Of a stretch of DNA of 16,586 bases, positions 1 to 7,730 are shown piece by piece. Source of the DNA: Alphaproteobacteria bacterium (lineage in GTDB: Bacteria; Pseudomonadota; Alphaproteobacteria; UBA11222). Location of the stretch: contig DMKG01000045.1 in NCBI GenBank assembly GCA_003454415.1, positions 1 to 16,586 on the forward strand, given 5' to 3'. Below the pieces are notes generated by a model. The model had not been told where the DNA came from. It did no database searches and was given only the letters and a program-made list of their open reading frames with translations. The number at the start of each line of letters is the position of its first letter. Position 1 is the stretch's first letter. Made by a program: the position numbers and the translations under genes.

Positions 1-411
1 GGCCTGCTGCCCGGCGCGCTGATGCGCAACGCCGGGCTTAAATTCATCTGCCGCGACGTCTTTCTGAAAGTGGAAAACACCGGAACGCCCTTCACCCGGC
101 GTTATCGACCGGGACAGGTGGTGCGTTTTCCAATTTCGCATCATGACGGCAATTATTTCGCAGATCAGGAAACGCTGGAGCGTCTCGAAGCCGGCAATCT
201 TGTGGTTTTGCGTTACTGCGATGCGAACGGCGCCGTCACCGCCGGCGCCAATCCCAACGGCTCATTAAACAATATCGCGGGCATCGTGAATGGGGCTGGT
301 AATATCATGGGGCTCATGCCGCATCCTGAACGTCTCATCGGACCCGAACTGGGGGGCAGCGATGGACGGGCGTTTTTCGAAAGCCTGCTGGACCAGTTCC
401 AATGCGCATAG
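1..411 (+). CDS. purQ: Phosphoribosylformylglycinamidine synthase, glutaminase subunit PurQ (3' part)
   Basis: This is the C-terminal 136 residues of PurQ, the class I glutamine amidotransferase that hydrolyses glutamine and passes ammonia to PurL in step four of purine synthesis. The reading frame is open from the first base, so the gene begins outside the window and the nucleophile cysteine is not visible. The His and Glu of the catalytic triad are seen in the LMPHPER motif near the end, and the preceding NGS(L)NNIAGI stretch is typical of the family. The stop overlaps the purL start by 10 bp, which suggests translational coupling. The upstream partner purS would be expected just outside the window. 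The identity is secure because PurL follows directly. Confidence 0.95.
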   Translation, partial: GLLPGALMRNAGLKFICRDVFLKVENTGTPFTRRYRPGQVVRFPISHHDGNYFADQETLERLEAGNLVVLRYCDANGAVTAGANPNGSLNNIAGIVNGAGNIMGLMPHPERLIGPELGGSDGRAFFESLLDQFQCA

Positions 412-2597
412 CGATCACCCCTGAAATCGTCGCCCAGCACGGGCTGAAGCCGGAGGAATATGCGCAGATTCTGCGCCTGCTGAACCGCGAACCGAATATC
501 ACCGAACTCGGCATCTTCTCCGCCATGTGGAACGAACACTGCTCTTACAAAAGCTCGCGCGTCTGGCTGCGCACCATGCCCACCACGGGACCCCAGGTGG
601 TGTGCGGGCCAGGGGAGAACGCAGGGGTGGTGGATATCGGCGATGGGCTGGTTGCGATCTTCAAGATGGAAAGCCATAACCATCCGAGTTTCATCGAACC
701 CTATCAGGGAGCCGCAACCGGGGTTGGCGGCATTATGCGCGACGTCTTCACCATGGGCGCCCGCCCGGTCGCCAATCTGAACGCGCTGCGCTTCGGGGCG
801 CCGGAAAACGGCAGGACAAGGCATCTCGTATCAGGGGTTGTCGCCGGCATCGGCGGTTACGGCAATTGCATCGGCGTTCCCACCGTCGGCGGCGAAGTGA
901 ATTTCGATCCCGGCTATAACGGCAATATCCTGGTCAACGCCATGTGCGTGGGAATCGCCCGCGCCGACCGGGTGTTCTATTCAAAAGCCAGCGGCGTCGG
1001 TAATCCGGTCGTCTATGTGGGCTCGAAGACCGGGCGTGACGGCATTCACGGGGCCAGCATGGCGTCAGCTGAATTTGACGACAATTCAGAGGAAAAACGG
1101 CCCACCGTCCAGGTGGGCGACCCGTTCACCGAGAAACTGCTGCTGGAGGCCTGTCTTGAGCTGATGGCGGGGGACGCGGTGATCGCCATTCAGGACATGG
1201 GAGCGGCGGGTCTGACCTGCTCGGCGGTGGAAATGGCCTCAAAAGGCGGACTGGGCTTGGCCTTGGACCTCGACCGGGTCCCTTGCCGGGAAACCGGCAT
1301 GAGCGCCTATGAAATGATGCTGTCCGAGAGCCAGGAACGCATGCTGATGGTGCTGCACCCCGATCGCACCGGGGCGGCGCGGGAAATCTTCGAAAGATGG
1401 GAGCTTGATTTCGCCGTCATCGGCGAAACTACGGATAGCGGCCAGTTCCAGATTCGCCACCAGGGAGAGATCGTCGCCGATCTTCCCGTACGCATTTTGG
1501 CGGAAGAAGGGCCGGTCTATCAGCGCCCCTGGACACCGGCGCCGCAGGCGGCCTTTCTGGCGGCGGAAGATGTGCCAGGAACGGATGACCCCGTCGCAAC
1601 CCTGGGGAAACTGCTAGGAGGGCCGCATCTGTCCAGCCGCCGCTGGGTCTGGGAGCAATATGATCACATGGTCATGGGCGACACGGTGCAGCGCCCCGGC
1701 GGCGACGCCGCCGTGGTCCGCGTGCACGACAGCCGCAAGGGCCTTGCCGCCACAGTGGATGTCACTCCGCGCTACTGCGCCGCATCCCCGAAAGAAGGCG
1801 GCAAACAGGCCATCGCGGAAGCCTTCCGAAATCTGAGCGCCGTTGGGGCGAAACCGCTCGCAGTTACCGATTGCCTGAATTTTGGCAATCCGGAACGGCC
1901 TGAAATCATGGGACAGTTTGTCGGCTGCATCGAAGGCCTCGGCGAAGCCTGCCGCGCGCTGGACATGCCCATCGTGTCGGGCAATGTCTCGCTCTACAAT
2001 GAAACCAATGGCGCGGCCATTCCTCCCACGCCGGCCATTGGCGCAATCGGCGTGCTGGAGGATATCGGTTGCATGGCGACCCTCGCTTTCAAGCAAGAGG
2101 GGGACGAAATCCTGCTTATTGGCGAAACCGCCGGGCATCTGGGACAGTCTCTCTATGCCCGCGAAATCGCCGGGCGAACCGATGGCGCCCCACCCCCGGT
2201 GGATCTCGCAGCCGAACGCCGGAATGGCGATTTCGTGCGCCATCAGATCCTGTCCGGCAATGTCACCGCCGCGCACGACGTGTCCGATGGCGGACTGCTG
2301 GTGGCGGTTGCGGAAATGGCGCTGGCGGGGAATATGGGCTGCGCGCTCAAGATTCCGGCGCCTGCAAACCGCCGGCACGCCTTCCTGTTTGGCGAGGATC
2401 AGGCGCGCTATGTGCTGAGCGTTTCTCCGGAAAAGGCCGACGCCCTGATTGCGGCCGCCCGCAGCGGAAACGTTCCGGTTCTGAAACTGGGAACACTGGG
2501 CGGAAAGGACATCGCGCTGGAGGGGTATCCCATGCAAACGCTTGCGGAGTTGCGCCGCGCCCATGAAAACTGGTTTCCCGCCTATATGGAGAGTTGA
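402..2597 (+). CDS. purL: Phosphoribosylformylglycinamidine synthase, synthetase subunit PurL (small form)
   Basis: PurL makes FGAM from FGAR, ATP and ammonia supplied by PurQ, in complex with PurS, in the cytoplasm. The product is 731 residues, the length of the short PurL that works with separate PurS and PurQ rather than the 1,300-residue fused enzyme. Visible family motifs are [12 protein letters not shown] near residue 43, GPGENAGVV followed by the MESHNHPS nucleotide-binding stretch near residues 70-97, and HDVSDGG in the C-terminal AIRS-like half. The ATG at 402 lies inside the purQ end and gives the expected N-terminus ([15 protein letters not shown]). The stop is immediately followed by bolA. 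The gene looks intact. Confidence 0.97.
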   Translation: MRIAITPEIVAQHGLKPEEYAQILRLLNREPNITELGIFSAMWNEHCSYKSSRVWLRTMPTTGPQVVCGPGENAGVVDIGDGLVAIFKMESHNHPSFIEPYQGAATGVGGIMRDVFTMGARPVANLNALRFGAPENGRTRHLVSGVVAGIGGYGNCIGVPTVGGEVNFDPGYNGNILVNAMCVGIARADRVFYSKASGVGNPVVYVGSKTGRDGIHGASMASAEFDDNSEEKRPTVQVGDPFTEKLLLEACLELMAGDAVIAIQDMGAAGLTCSAVEMASKGGLGLALDLDRVPCRETGMSAYEMMLSESQERMLMVLHPDRTGAAREIFERWELDFAVIGETTDSGQFQIRHQGEIVADLPVRILAEEGPVYQRPWTPAPQAAFLAAEDVPGTDDPVATLGKLLGGPHLSSRRWVWEQYDHMVMGDTVQRPGGDAAVVRVHDSRKGLAATVDVTPRYCAASPKEGGKQAIAEAFRNLSAVGAKPLAVTDCLNFGNPERPEIMGQFVGCIEGLGEACRALDMPIVSGNVSLYNETNGAAIPPTPAIGAIGVLEDIGCMATLAFKQEGDEILLIGETAGHLGQSLYAREIAGRTDGAPPPVDLAAERRNGDFVRHQILSGNVTAAHDVSDGGLLVAVAEMALAGNMGCALKIPAPANRRHAFLFGEDQARYVLSVSPEKADALIAAARSGNVPVLKLGTLGGKDIALEGYPMQTLAELRRAHENWFPAYMES
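2588..2593 (+). promoter_or_regulatory. Ribosome binding site of bolA
   Basis: GGAGAG lies 6 nt before the ATG at 2600, within the last codons of purL. It favours ATG 2600 over the in-frame TTG at 2594. Confidence 0.7.
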
Positions 2598-2599
2598 AC

Positions 2600-2833
2600 A
2601 TGGCCATGCAAGCTGCCGAAATCGAGCAATTGATCAGACAGGGACTGCCGGACGCCGAGGTTCGTATCGAAGATCTGCGGGGCGATGGCGACCATTACGC
2701 GGCCTATGTGCGAAGCGCGGCCTTCAAGGGAAAGACGCGGGTGCAACAGCATCAAATGGTCTATGCCGCGCTTCAGGGCCGCATGGGGGGCGAGCTTCAC
2801 GCCCTCATGCTGCATACGTCCGTACCGGAATGA
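2600..2833 (+). CDS. bolA: BolA family protein
   Basis: A 77-residue BolA-like protein. Members of this family form [2Fe-2S]-bridged heterodimers with monothiol (CGFS) glutaredoxins and take part in iron-sulfur trafficking or iron sensing. The class II KH-like fold is suggested by the segment VRIEDLRGDGDHYAAYVRS, followed by KTRVQQHQMVYAAL, where the histidine at the RVxxH position is the expected cluster ligand. The ATG at 2600 is chosen over the in-frame TTG at 2594 because it has a well-placed GGAGAG. It sits 2 nt after the purL stop and about 120 nt before the CGFS glutaredoxin gene, its probable partner. The short length fits the IbaG/BolA2 type rather than E. coli BolA itself; the symbol is by family only. 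Confidence 0.9.
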   Translation: MAMQAAEIEQLIRQGLPDAEVRIEDLRGDGDHYAAYVRSAAFKGKTRVQQHQMVYAALQGRMGGELHALMLHTSVPE

Positions 2834-2878
2834 CCGGATCAGGCCTCTTCCTGCGGCGGCGCTCCGGACCACTAGCCC

Positions 2879-2907
2879 TTGACTTGAGCCGGACCTCTGC
2901 TTAGCTA
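2879..2907 (+). promoter_or_regulatory. Possible promoter for grxD
   Basis: TTGACT at 2879-2884 is a good -35 hexamer for an alphaproteobacterial housekeeping promoter. Seventeen bases downstream is TAGCTA (2902-2907), a poor -10. The supposed -10 lies within an imperfect inverted repeat, CCTCTgcTTAG/CTAAGAGG (2894-2912), which could instead be a weak structure ending the bolA transcript, although no T-run follows. Such a promoter would let grxD and the acetyltransferase be expressed apart from the purine genes. Low confidence. Confidence 0.3.
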
Positions 2908-2950
2908 AGAGGTAATCGCAAATTTACTTAAAACCCCGGGGAAACAGGCC

Positions 2951-3286
2951 ATGAGCGACGTAACCATCCATGATGAAATCAAGAACGCCGTCGAAAGCAT
3001 CGATGTGCTGCTGTTCATGAAGGGCTCGCCGCAGTTCCCCCAATGCGGCTTTTCTTCCACGGTGTGTCAGATCCTCCAGCATCTGGGCGTCGACTTCAAA
3101 AGCGTCGACGTGCTCCAGAATCAGGACGTCCGCGAAGGAATCAAGCAGTTTTCCAACTGGCCGACCATTCCCCAGCTTTACGTAAAGGGGGAATTCCTTG
3201 GCGGCTGTGACATCGTGCGCGAAATGTACGAAAGCGGCGAGCTTTCCCAATACCTCACGGAAAAAGGCGTAGGGGTTTCCGCCTAA
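2951..3286 (+). CDS. grxD: Monothiol glutaredoxin, Grx4/GrxD type
   Basis: A 111-residue cytosolic monothiol glutaredoxin that binds a glutathione-ligated [2Fe-2S] cluster and passes it to apoproteins or to BolA partners. The single-cysteine active site CGFS is at residues 32-35, inside GSPQFPQCGFSS. The glutathione-binding elements NWPTIPQLYVKGEF and GGCDI are present in the usual order. Length matches the family (about 105-115). The gene follows bolA, the common alphaproteobacterial pairing that mirrors the physical complex. It is followed after 17 nt by the GNAT gene in the same direction, so they are probably co-transcribed. Confidence 0.96.
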   Translation: MSDVTIHDEIKNAVESIDVLLFMKGSPQFPQCGFSSTVCQILQHLGVDFKSVDVLQNQDVREGIKQFSNWPTIPQLYVKGEFLGGCDIVREMYESGELSQYLTEKGVGVSA

Positions 3287-3303
3287 ACCCGTCCGGCGAG
3301 ATC

Positions 3304-3861
3304 ATGATCGAAATTCGCGCCGCACGTCCTGCCGACGCAGCCGCCATTGCAGACATTCACGTGGATGCGTGGCAGGTGGCCCATGCCGGGGTTCTAACCG
3401 TGGAATCCGCCCCGGATCATGGCTATGACGCGCGTCTTGCCGAATGGAAGAAAACGCTGGTGCGCTCCCCCCAGGGCATATTCCTGGCGGAAGACGACAA
3501 GCTTGGCCCCATGGGCTTCGTCAGTTGCGGCCTGGCGCATGAAGCCATCCGTATAGAAGCGGGAAGTTTTCGTGGTGAAATCTACGCCCTGTATGTACGG
3601 CCCGTCTGTCAGGGCATGGGGCTTGGCAAGGAATTGTTCGAAGCCGCCCTTGTCAATCTCGGCCGCGCGGGCTTCAGCGCCGTGATGCTCCGCATACTGG
3701 CGGACAATCCCACCGCCAAATTCTTTGAACGCATGGGCGGCCAGCCCATAGGCGAACGCATGGTGGAGCTGGGCGGAAAGACCTTGCGTGAAATCGCCTA
3801 TGGATGGGGCGGCAAGCTGCCAAAGCCCGCCAAAGCCGAAACGGCCGGAAAACCCCGTTAA
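3304..3861 (+). CDS. GNAT family N-acetyltransferase
   Basis: A 185-residue member of the GCN5-related acetyltransferase fold, which moves an acetyl group from acetyl-CoA to an amine. The acetyl-CoA pyrophosphate loop is visible as VRPVCQGMGLGKELF (residues 99-113, Q/R-x-x-G-x-G), preceded by the GEIYALYV beta strand. The later NPTAKFFERMGGQPIGER is the usual motif B region. The substrate cannot be told from sequence. The C-terminus is a short Lys/Pro-rich tail (KLPKPAKAETAGKPR). GGCGAG ahead of the ATG is an acceptable ribosome site. The gene ends head-on into the SnoaL-like gene, and the two stop codons share the tetramer TTAA. Confidence 0.85.
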   Translation: MIEIRAARPADAAAIADIHVDAWQVAHAGVLTVESAPDHGYDARLAEWKKTLVRSPQGIFLAEDDKLGPMGFVSCGLAHEAIRIEAGSFRGEIYALYVRPVCQGMGLGKELFEAALVNLGRAGFSAVMLRILADNPTAKFFERMGGQPIGERMVELGGKTLREIAYGWGGKLPKPAKAETAGKPR

Positions 3862-4280
3862 GTCTGCATGAAAAGCATCGTGGCCTTGCGGCTTGCAAAA
3901 CGCCAGCCTTTGGGGGTGCGCACGAACACGTCATCATAATATCCCGCCAGCAAAGGCAGCGTGTTGGGCGCAGGCCCCGGTCCGTCATGATCGGCGCGGA
4001 ACAGGGACAGATAGGTCTTGCCGGTCGCATTGTCCTGGTCCAGGACATTCGTCCAGATATTGGTGAAGATATGCAGGGATTTCCGGTTGGCGGGCCTGTC
4101 TGACATGGACGTCAGAATGGACTTGCGTCCGCGCAACTGATTGCCGAACACTTCCAGCACGCCGTCTTCCGTAAACAGGTCCGCGAAGGCTTCGTATTCG
4201 CGGAAATCAATATGCCGCGCATAGGCGATGCTGAGTTTCTCGCACGCCCGTTCAATCAGATCGCGTTCGGCTTCTGTCAT
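3858..4280 (-). CDS. SnoaL-like / NTF2-fold small protein
   Basis: A 140-residue protein of the SnoaL_4 (NTF2-like cone fold) type. Such proteins act as small cyclases, dehydratases or isomerases or as ligand-binding subunits, and the reaction here cannot be inferred. Family signs are the N-terminal helix ERDLIERACEKLSIAYARHI followed by FADLFTEDGVLEVFG and LRGRKSI, then the C-terminal strand pattern LLAGYYDDVFVRTPKGWRFA. The start is the ATG at 4280, which has AGGAGG 6 nt before it; the same frame continues upstream to 4358 but without a comparable ribosome site and into a repeat. It lies downstream of the oxidoreductase in the same direction and may share its transcript, which hints at one minor catabolic or detoxification unit. 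Confidence 0.75.
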   Translation of the reverse strand: MTEAERDLIERACEKLSIAYARHIDFREYEAFADLFTEDGVLEVFGNQLRGRKSILTSMSDRPANRKSLHIFTNIWTNVLDQDNATGKTYLSLFRADHDGPGPAPNTLPLLAGYYDDVFVRTPKGWRFASRKATMLFMQT

Positions 4281-4286
4281 CTTCTT

Positions 4287-4292
4287 CCTCCT
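4287..4292 (-). promoter_or_regulatory. Ribosome binding site of the SnoaL-like gene
   Basis: A perfect AGGAGG on the minus strand stands 6 nt before the ATG at 4280. It is the strongest Shine-Dalgarno sequence noticed in the window and decides the start. Confidence 0.8.
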
Positions 4293-4321
4293 GCTTTTTT
4301 TTATGCCGTCCCTTTTTTCAT

Positions 4322-4398
4322 CCGTTCCGCTAATTTGAAATTCGTTACGTTTCTCCACAAGCGCTGAACGAACTTCACATTCATCAGGGGGCTGGCAA
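4322..4398 (-). repeat. Intergenic double-hairpin repeat, copy C (half copy)
   Basis: Read on the minus strand, this stretch aligns without large gaps to the second half of the copy at 5547-5713. Shared blocks are ATGAAT-TGAAGTTCGTTCA, GCTTG-GGA-AAA and TTCA-ATT. The arms at 4332-4346 and 4367-4381 pair at 13 of 15 positions around a loop of about 20 nt. A remnant of the linker (TTGCCAG) precedes it, and the first hairpin is missing. It fills most of the gap between the oxidoreductase stop and the SnoaL-like start, so if the two genes are co-transcribed the hairpin lies in the message. Boundaries are approximate. Confidence 0.7.
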
Positions 4399-4424
4399 AA
4401 ATGGGTTTCTCCTGTGGTTCTGGA

Positions 4425-5465
4425 CTAACTCGGATCCTCGGTGATCTGCACCAGCTGTTTGCCGAAATTTCGGCCTTCCAGTAACCCCTGAAACGCCGAC
4501 ACAGCGCTTTCCAGCCCCATGGCGATGTCTTCGCGGTGACGGATTTTCCCCTCTCTCAGCCATGCGCCCGCCTCCTGCAGAAACGCCTCGAAACGGTCCC
4601 GGTGATCTCCGATCACGAACCCGCTGGCGCGCATGCGCTTGCCAATCATTCCCATCATCACCAGCGGCGCCTTGTTGGGCCCTTCCGGCGGCGTCAGGGC
4701 GTTGTAACCGGAGATCTGGCCGCACAGCACCAGGCGCGAAAAAGTGTTCATCTGCGGGAACACTGCTTCGAACACCTTGCCGCCGACATTTTCGAAATAG
4801 ACATCGACGCCTTTCGGGCAGGCTTCACGCAGCTCTGCTGGCAATGTGGCGCTCTGATGGCTGATACAGGCGTCATACCCCAGTTCCCTGACGGCAAAGG
4901 CGCATTTCTCCGGACTGCCGGCAATGCCCACAGCGCGGCATCCTTTGATTTTCGCGATCTGACCGGCGAGGGAGCCGACCGCGCCCGTGGCTGCGGAGAC
5001 CACCACCGTTTCACCAGGCTTCGGTTCGCCCAGTTCCAGCAATCCATACCAGGCGGTAAAACCAGGCATGCCCAGCACGCCCAGTGAAGTGCTGAGCGGC
5101 GCGACTTTCGGATCGAGCTTGCGCAGCCCCAGGGCGCCCCCATCGATCAGCCCATATTCTTGCCAGCCTATCGTGTCGCAGAACACGAAATCCCCGGGTT
5201 CATAGCCATCTAGGCGCGATTCCACGACCTGCGAGACGGTGCGTCCGGTAATGACGCCGCCAATCCCGACAGGGGCGGCATAGGAAGGCCCCGCATTCAG
5301 CCTGCCCCGCATATAGGGATCGAGAGAAAGATAGATCACCCTCACCAGCATCTGTCCCGGCCCCGGGCTTGGAACAGGCGTTTCGATCAGGCTGAAATCG
5401 CTCTCCTTTGGCGCGCCAACCGGCCGCGCCGCTAAAACGATCTGCCGGTTGAACTGGTTGCGCAT
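4425..5465 (-). CDS. NADP-dependent oxidoreductase, medium-chain reductase family (CurA/leukotriene B4 dehydrogenase-like)
   Basis: A 346-residue zinc-free medium-chain dehydrogenase/reductase of the kind that reduces alpha,beta-unsaturated carbonyl double bonds with NADPH. Visible features are the N-terminal PVPSPGPGQMLVRVIYLSLDPYMRGR segment typical of this subfamily, the substrate-channel stretch LGMPGFTAWYGLLELGEPKPG, and the dinucleotide loop AATGAVG at residues 158-164. The C-terminal LEGRNFGKQLVQI is also typical. The ATG at 5465 is chosen because AAGAGG precedes it and the family N-terminus begins about here; an ATG at 5480 is also possible. It is divergent from the peptide-binding protein gene and lies upstream of the SnoaL-like gene. 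The physiological substrate is unknown. Confidence 0.88.
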   Translation of the reverse strand: MRNQFNRQIVLAARPVGAPKESDFSLIETPVPSPGPGQMLVRVIYLSLDPYMRGRLNAGPSYAAPVGIGGVITGRTVSQVVESRLDGYEPGDFVFCDTIGWQEYGLIDGGALGLRKLDPKVAPLSTSLGVLGMPGFTAWYGLLELGEPKPGETVVVSAATGAVGSLAGQIAKIKGCRAVGIAGSPEKCAFAVRELGYDACISHQSATLPAELREACPKGVDVYFENVGGKVFEAVFPQMNTFSRLVLCGQISGYNALTPPEGPNKAPLVMMGMIGKRMRASGFVIGDHRDRFEAFLQEAGAWLREGKIRHREDIAMGLESAVSAFQGLLEGRNFGKQLVQITEDPS

Positions 5466-5546
5466 CCCGCCTCTTATCATTTGCCCGCCGGAACACCACG
5501 ACGCCCTGGCCAAGGGGCCGGCCGGGAAAGTTTACGTTATTGCCTG

Positions 5547-5713
5547 CCAGTGTGGTGGATTTGAAGTTTCCGCTATTAAACGCGGCGGGCATTTACAGCA
5601 ACGTCAAATCCCAACCCACACTATAATCATAGTTCTGCTGGTGACCCTAATGAATCTGAAGTTCGTTCAATGCTTGCGGACAAATGTGACACACTTCAGA
5701 TTCGGTTCACTAG
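5547..5713 (+). repeat. Intergenic double-hairpin repeat, copy A
   Basis: About 167 bp with ends CCAGTG and CACTAG. The first hairpin has outer arms GTGTGG/CCACAC and inner arms 5557-5568 and 5600-5611 (11 of 12 pairs). The linker around ATCATAGTTCTGCTGG follows, then a second hairpin whose arms at 5652-5662 and 5693-5703 are perfectly complementary over 11 bp. It is the inverted partner of the copy at 9083-9250, with 19 identical consecutive bases at 5648-5666. It occupies most of the 275-bp gap between the divergent oxidoreductase and solute-binding protein genes. The rest of that gap (5466-5546 and 5714-5740) shows nothing I can name. A TATAAT at 5622-5627 in the linker has no fitting -35. 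Confidence 0.85.
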
Positions 5714-5740
5714 GCGTCATTTTGTGGAATCTTCCTGCCA

Positions 5741-7534
5741 ATGAAAGCCCTTTTTTCGATCTCGGCCCTGATCCTTGCCGTGAGCCTGCTCACTGTCCAG
5801 GCCTTCGCCACCCCCCGTCACGGAGTGGCCATGCATGGGGAGACGCAACTGCCGCCGGGGTTCACGCATTTTCCGTATGTGAATCCAGACGCCCCCAAAG
5901 GCGGCAGGCTGACGCTTGGCGAGCCGGGCGGGTTTGACAATCTCAATCCCTTCACGGTGCGCGGCGTTGTTCCGCCTGGCATACGGGAATGGGTGTTCGA
6001 AAGCCTTCTTAAACGCAGTCATGACGAAGCCTTTTCGTTATACGCCTGGGTTGCGCGCGCCGTGGAGACGCCCACCGACCGCTCCTGGGTGGAATTCACC
6101 CTCGATGAGCGTGCGCGCTTTTCCGATGGCTCCCCGCTGCGTGCGGAGGATGTGATCTTTTCCCTGGAGACCCTGCGAAAAAAAGGCCGCCCAAATCACA
6201 GGGAATATTATGCGAAAGTCATCCGCATCACCCAACCGCAACCTGGCAAGGTCAGATTCTATTTTGACCCCTCCGCGCCGGACCGGGAAATGCCATTGAT
6301 TATCGGACTGATGCCCATTCTTTCGAAAACATGGTATTCCGGGCAGGATCTGACGGCCCCCAGCCTGCGCCCGCCATTGGGTTCCGGCCCTTACAGAATC
6401 AGCGAAATTTCCCCCGGCCGCAGCGTCACCTATCGCCGCAATGAAAATTACTGGGCGGAGGGTCTGCCGGTAAACCGTGGGCAGAACAATTTCGATGAAA
6501 TCCGCGTCGATTTCTACCGCGATGAGAATACCGCCTTCGAAGCCTTCAAATCCGGGCAATTCGATCTGTGGGCAGAAAAAGATCCCGCTCGCTGGGCGCG
6601 CGCCTATGAGGTGAGCGCCGTTCGCAAGGGCGCCATTCTCCGCGAGGCCATTCCCCATGGCAGGCCATCCGGCCTGCGCGGCTTCGTTTTCAATACCCGC
6701 CGTGAAAAATTTGAAGATATCCGCGTGCGGCGCGCATTGGGGTTTCTGTTCGATTTTGAATGGATCAACCGCAATTTTTATTACGGGGCCTATCGCCGCA
6801 CAGCCAGCCTGTTCGATAATTCTGACCTTGCCGCATCCGGGCCGCCCAGTCCGGAAGAAGCCGCCCTGCTCGCGCCATTCATCGCGAGCCTGCCCCCTGA
6901 AATCCTGCGCCGGAGTTACCGGCCTCCGGTCAGCGACGGCTCCGGCCATAACCGGGCTGGCGCTAAACAGGCGTTGCAGCTTTTTCATGAAGCGGGATGG
7001 GAGTTACGCGATGGTCGCATGACGCATCCCGCTAGCAGCGCGCCACTGCAGTTCGAAATCCTTCTCGTACGTCCGGAAGAAGAAAAACTGGCTCTGGCCT
7101 TCGCGAGATCAGCGGAGCGCCTGGGGATCAGCATAAATGTGCGCACCACGGATTCCAGCCAGTATGAAGAACGCCTGCGTAATTTTGATTTCGACATGAT
7201 CATTTATGACTGGTACGCCTCGCTTTCCCCGGGAAATGAGCAGACATATTACTGGGGTTCGGCGGCGGCGGATATACCGGGCTCCCGCAATTATCCGGGC
7301 GTCAGGAGCCCCGCCCTGGACGCCATGATCGCCCACCTCCTGGACGCACGCGACGCAAGGGAGTTTACCACCGCCGCCCGCGCCATGGACCGCATCCTGA
7401 TGGCGGGGCACTATGTCATCCCGCTATATTATCAGCCAACGGATAAGATCGCGTTCAGCCGCCGGCTAGGGAGGCCTTCCCGCTCCCCGGTCTATGGATT
7501 TGACATCATGGGCTGGTGGGAGAAGCAAAGATAA
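5741..7534 (+). CDS. Periplasmic oligopeptide-binding protein, ABC transporter family 5 (YejA-like)
   Basis: A 597-residue secreted solute-binding protein of the SBP_bac_5 family, which delivers peptides or similar ligands to an inner-membrane ABC importer. Residues 1-23 form a signal peptide (MKALFSISALILAVSLLTVQAFA) with an AxA-type cleavage site and no lipobox cysteine, so it should be a soluble periplasmic protein. The mature start HGVAMHGETQLPPGFTHFPYVNPDAPKGG, the LNPF segment and the FSDGSPLRAEDVIFSLETLR motif are typical of the YejA branch (microcin C/peptide uptake). Length fits. No permease or ATPase gene is next to it, so it is an orphan here. The ribosome site before the ATG at 5741 is weak. 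The ligand is unknown. Confidence 0.88.
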   Translation: MKALFSISALILAVSLLTVQAFATPRHGVAMHGETQLPPGFTHFPYVNPDAPKGGRLTLGEPGGFDNLNPFTVRGVVPPGIREWVFESLLKRSHDEAFSLYAWVARAVETPTDRSWVEFTLDERARFSDGSPLRAEDVIFSLETLRKKGRPNHREYYAKVIRITQPQPGKVRFYFDPSAPDREMPLIIGLMPILSKTWYSGQDLTAPSLRPPLGSGPYRISEISPGRSVTYRRNENYWAEGLPVNRGQNNFDEIRVDFYRDENTAFEAFKSGQFDLWAEKDPARWARAYEVSAVRKGAILREAIPHGRPSGLRGFVFNTRREKFEDIRVRRALGFLFDFEWINRNFYYGAYRRTASLFDNSDLAASGPPSPEEAALLAPFIASLPPEILRRSYRPPVSDGSGHNRAGAKQALQLFHEAGWELRDGRMTHPASSAPLQFEILLVRPEEEKLALAFARSAERLGISINVRTTDSSQYEERLRNFDFDMIIYDWYASLSPGNEQTYYWGSAAADIPGSRNYPGVRSPALDAMIAHLLDARDAREFTTAARAMDRILMAGHYVIPLYYQPTDKIAFSRRLGRPSRSPVYGFDIMGWWEKQR

Positions 7535-7564
7535 TTCAGCGTTTAAGGCGCAGGCTTTCGCATC

Positions 7565-7576
7565 CCTGAATTCAGG
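7565..7576. repeat. 12-bp perfect palindrome after the solute-binding protein gene
   Basis: CCTGAATTCAGG is a perfect palindrome 30 nt past the stop at 7534. It has no loop and no T-run, so it is not a standard terminator. It could be a protein-binding site or chance. Confidence 0.35.
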
Positions 7577-7636
7577 CTCGGCATGAATGGTTATATGGGA
7601 GAACGGTCCCGAAAAACACAAGCAGCATTATGCATG

Positions 7637-7678
7637 ATATGACTACGATCATATGACCACGGGCATATCAATGCGGAA
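7637..7678. repeat. Short near-tandem repeat, 14-bp period
   Basis: Two adjacent 14-mers, ATATGACTACGATC and ATATGACCACGGGC, differ at three positions, and a third, weaker unit (ATATCAATGCGGAA) follows. The same stretch contains an imperfect inverted repeat, GCATGATATG with CATATCAATGC. It lies in the 196-bp gap between the convergent solute-binding protein and hflX genes (7535-7730), which otherwise holds only the palindrome at 7565; I see no clear terminator for either gene there. Confidence 0.4.
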
Positions 7679-7730
7679 GTTTTAAAATCACAGGCCCGGG
7701 CATAAAGTCTGGACTGTGGCCCATCCCGCC

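Noticed and set aside
213..824. Open frame on the minus strand across the purQ-purL overlap
   Set aside because: Both sense-strand genes are certain and the antisense product has no recognisable features.
1614..2564. Long open frame on the minus strand, opposite purL
   Set aside because: It lies wholly antisense to the well-supported purL, has no recognisable domain, and is explained by the GC-rich codon bias of the real gene.
2864..2895. CCGGACC direct repeat with a CCACTAG, as another copy of the intergenic repeat
   Set aside because: Only a 7-bp motif is shared; no hairpin arms or linker like those of the real copies.
2894..2912. Inverted repeat CCTCTgcTTAG/CTAAGAGG as a terminator after bolA
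   Set aside because: The stem is short with a bulge and there is no T-run, so I do not call it a rho-independent terminator; mentioned only with the possible promoter.
6038..6988. Long open frame on the minus strand, opposite the solute-binding protein gene
   Set aside because: Antisense to a gene with clear family motifs; low-complexity composition with no domain and no upstream ribosome site seen.
7535..7730. Gap between the solute-binding protein gene and hflX as a site of another repeat copy
   Set aside because: No arm or end motifs of the family; it contains only the palindrome and the 14-bp repeat.
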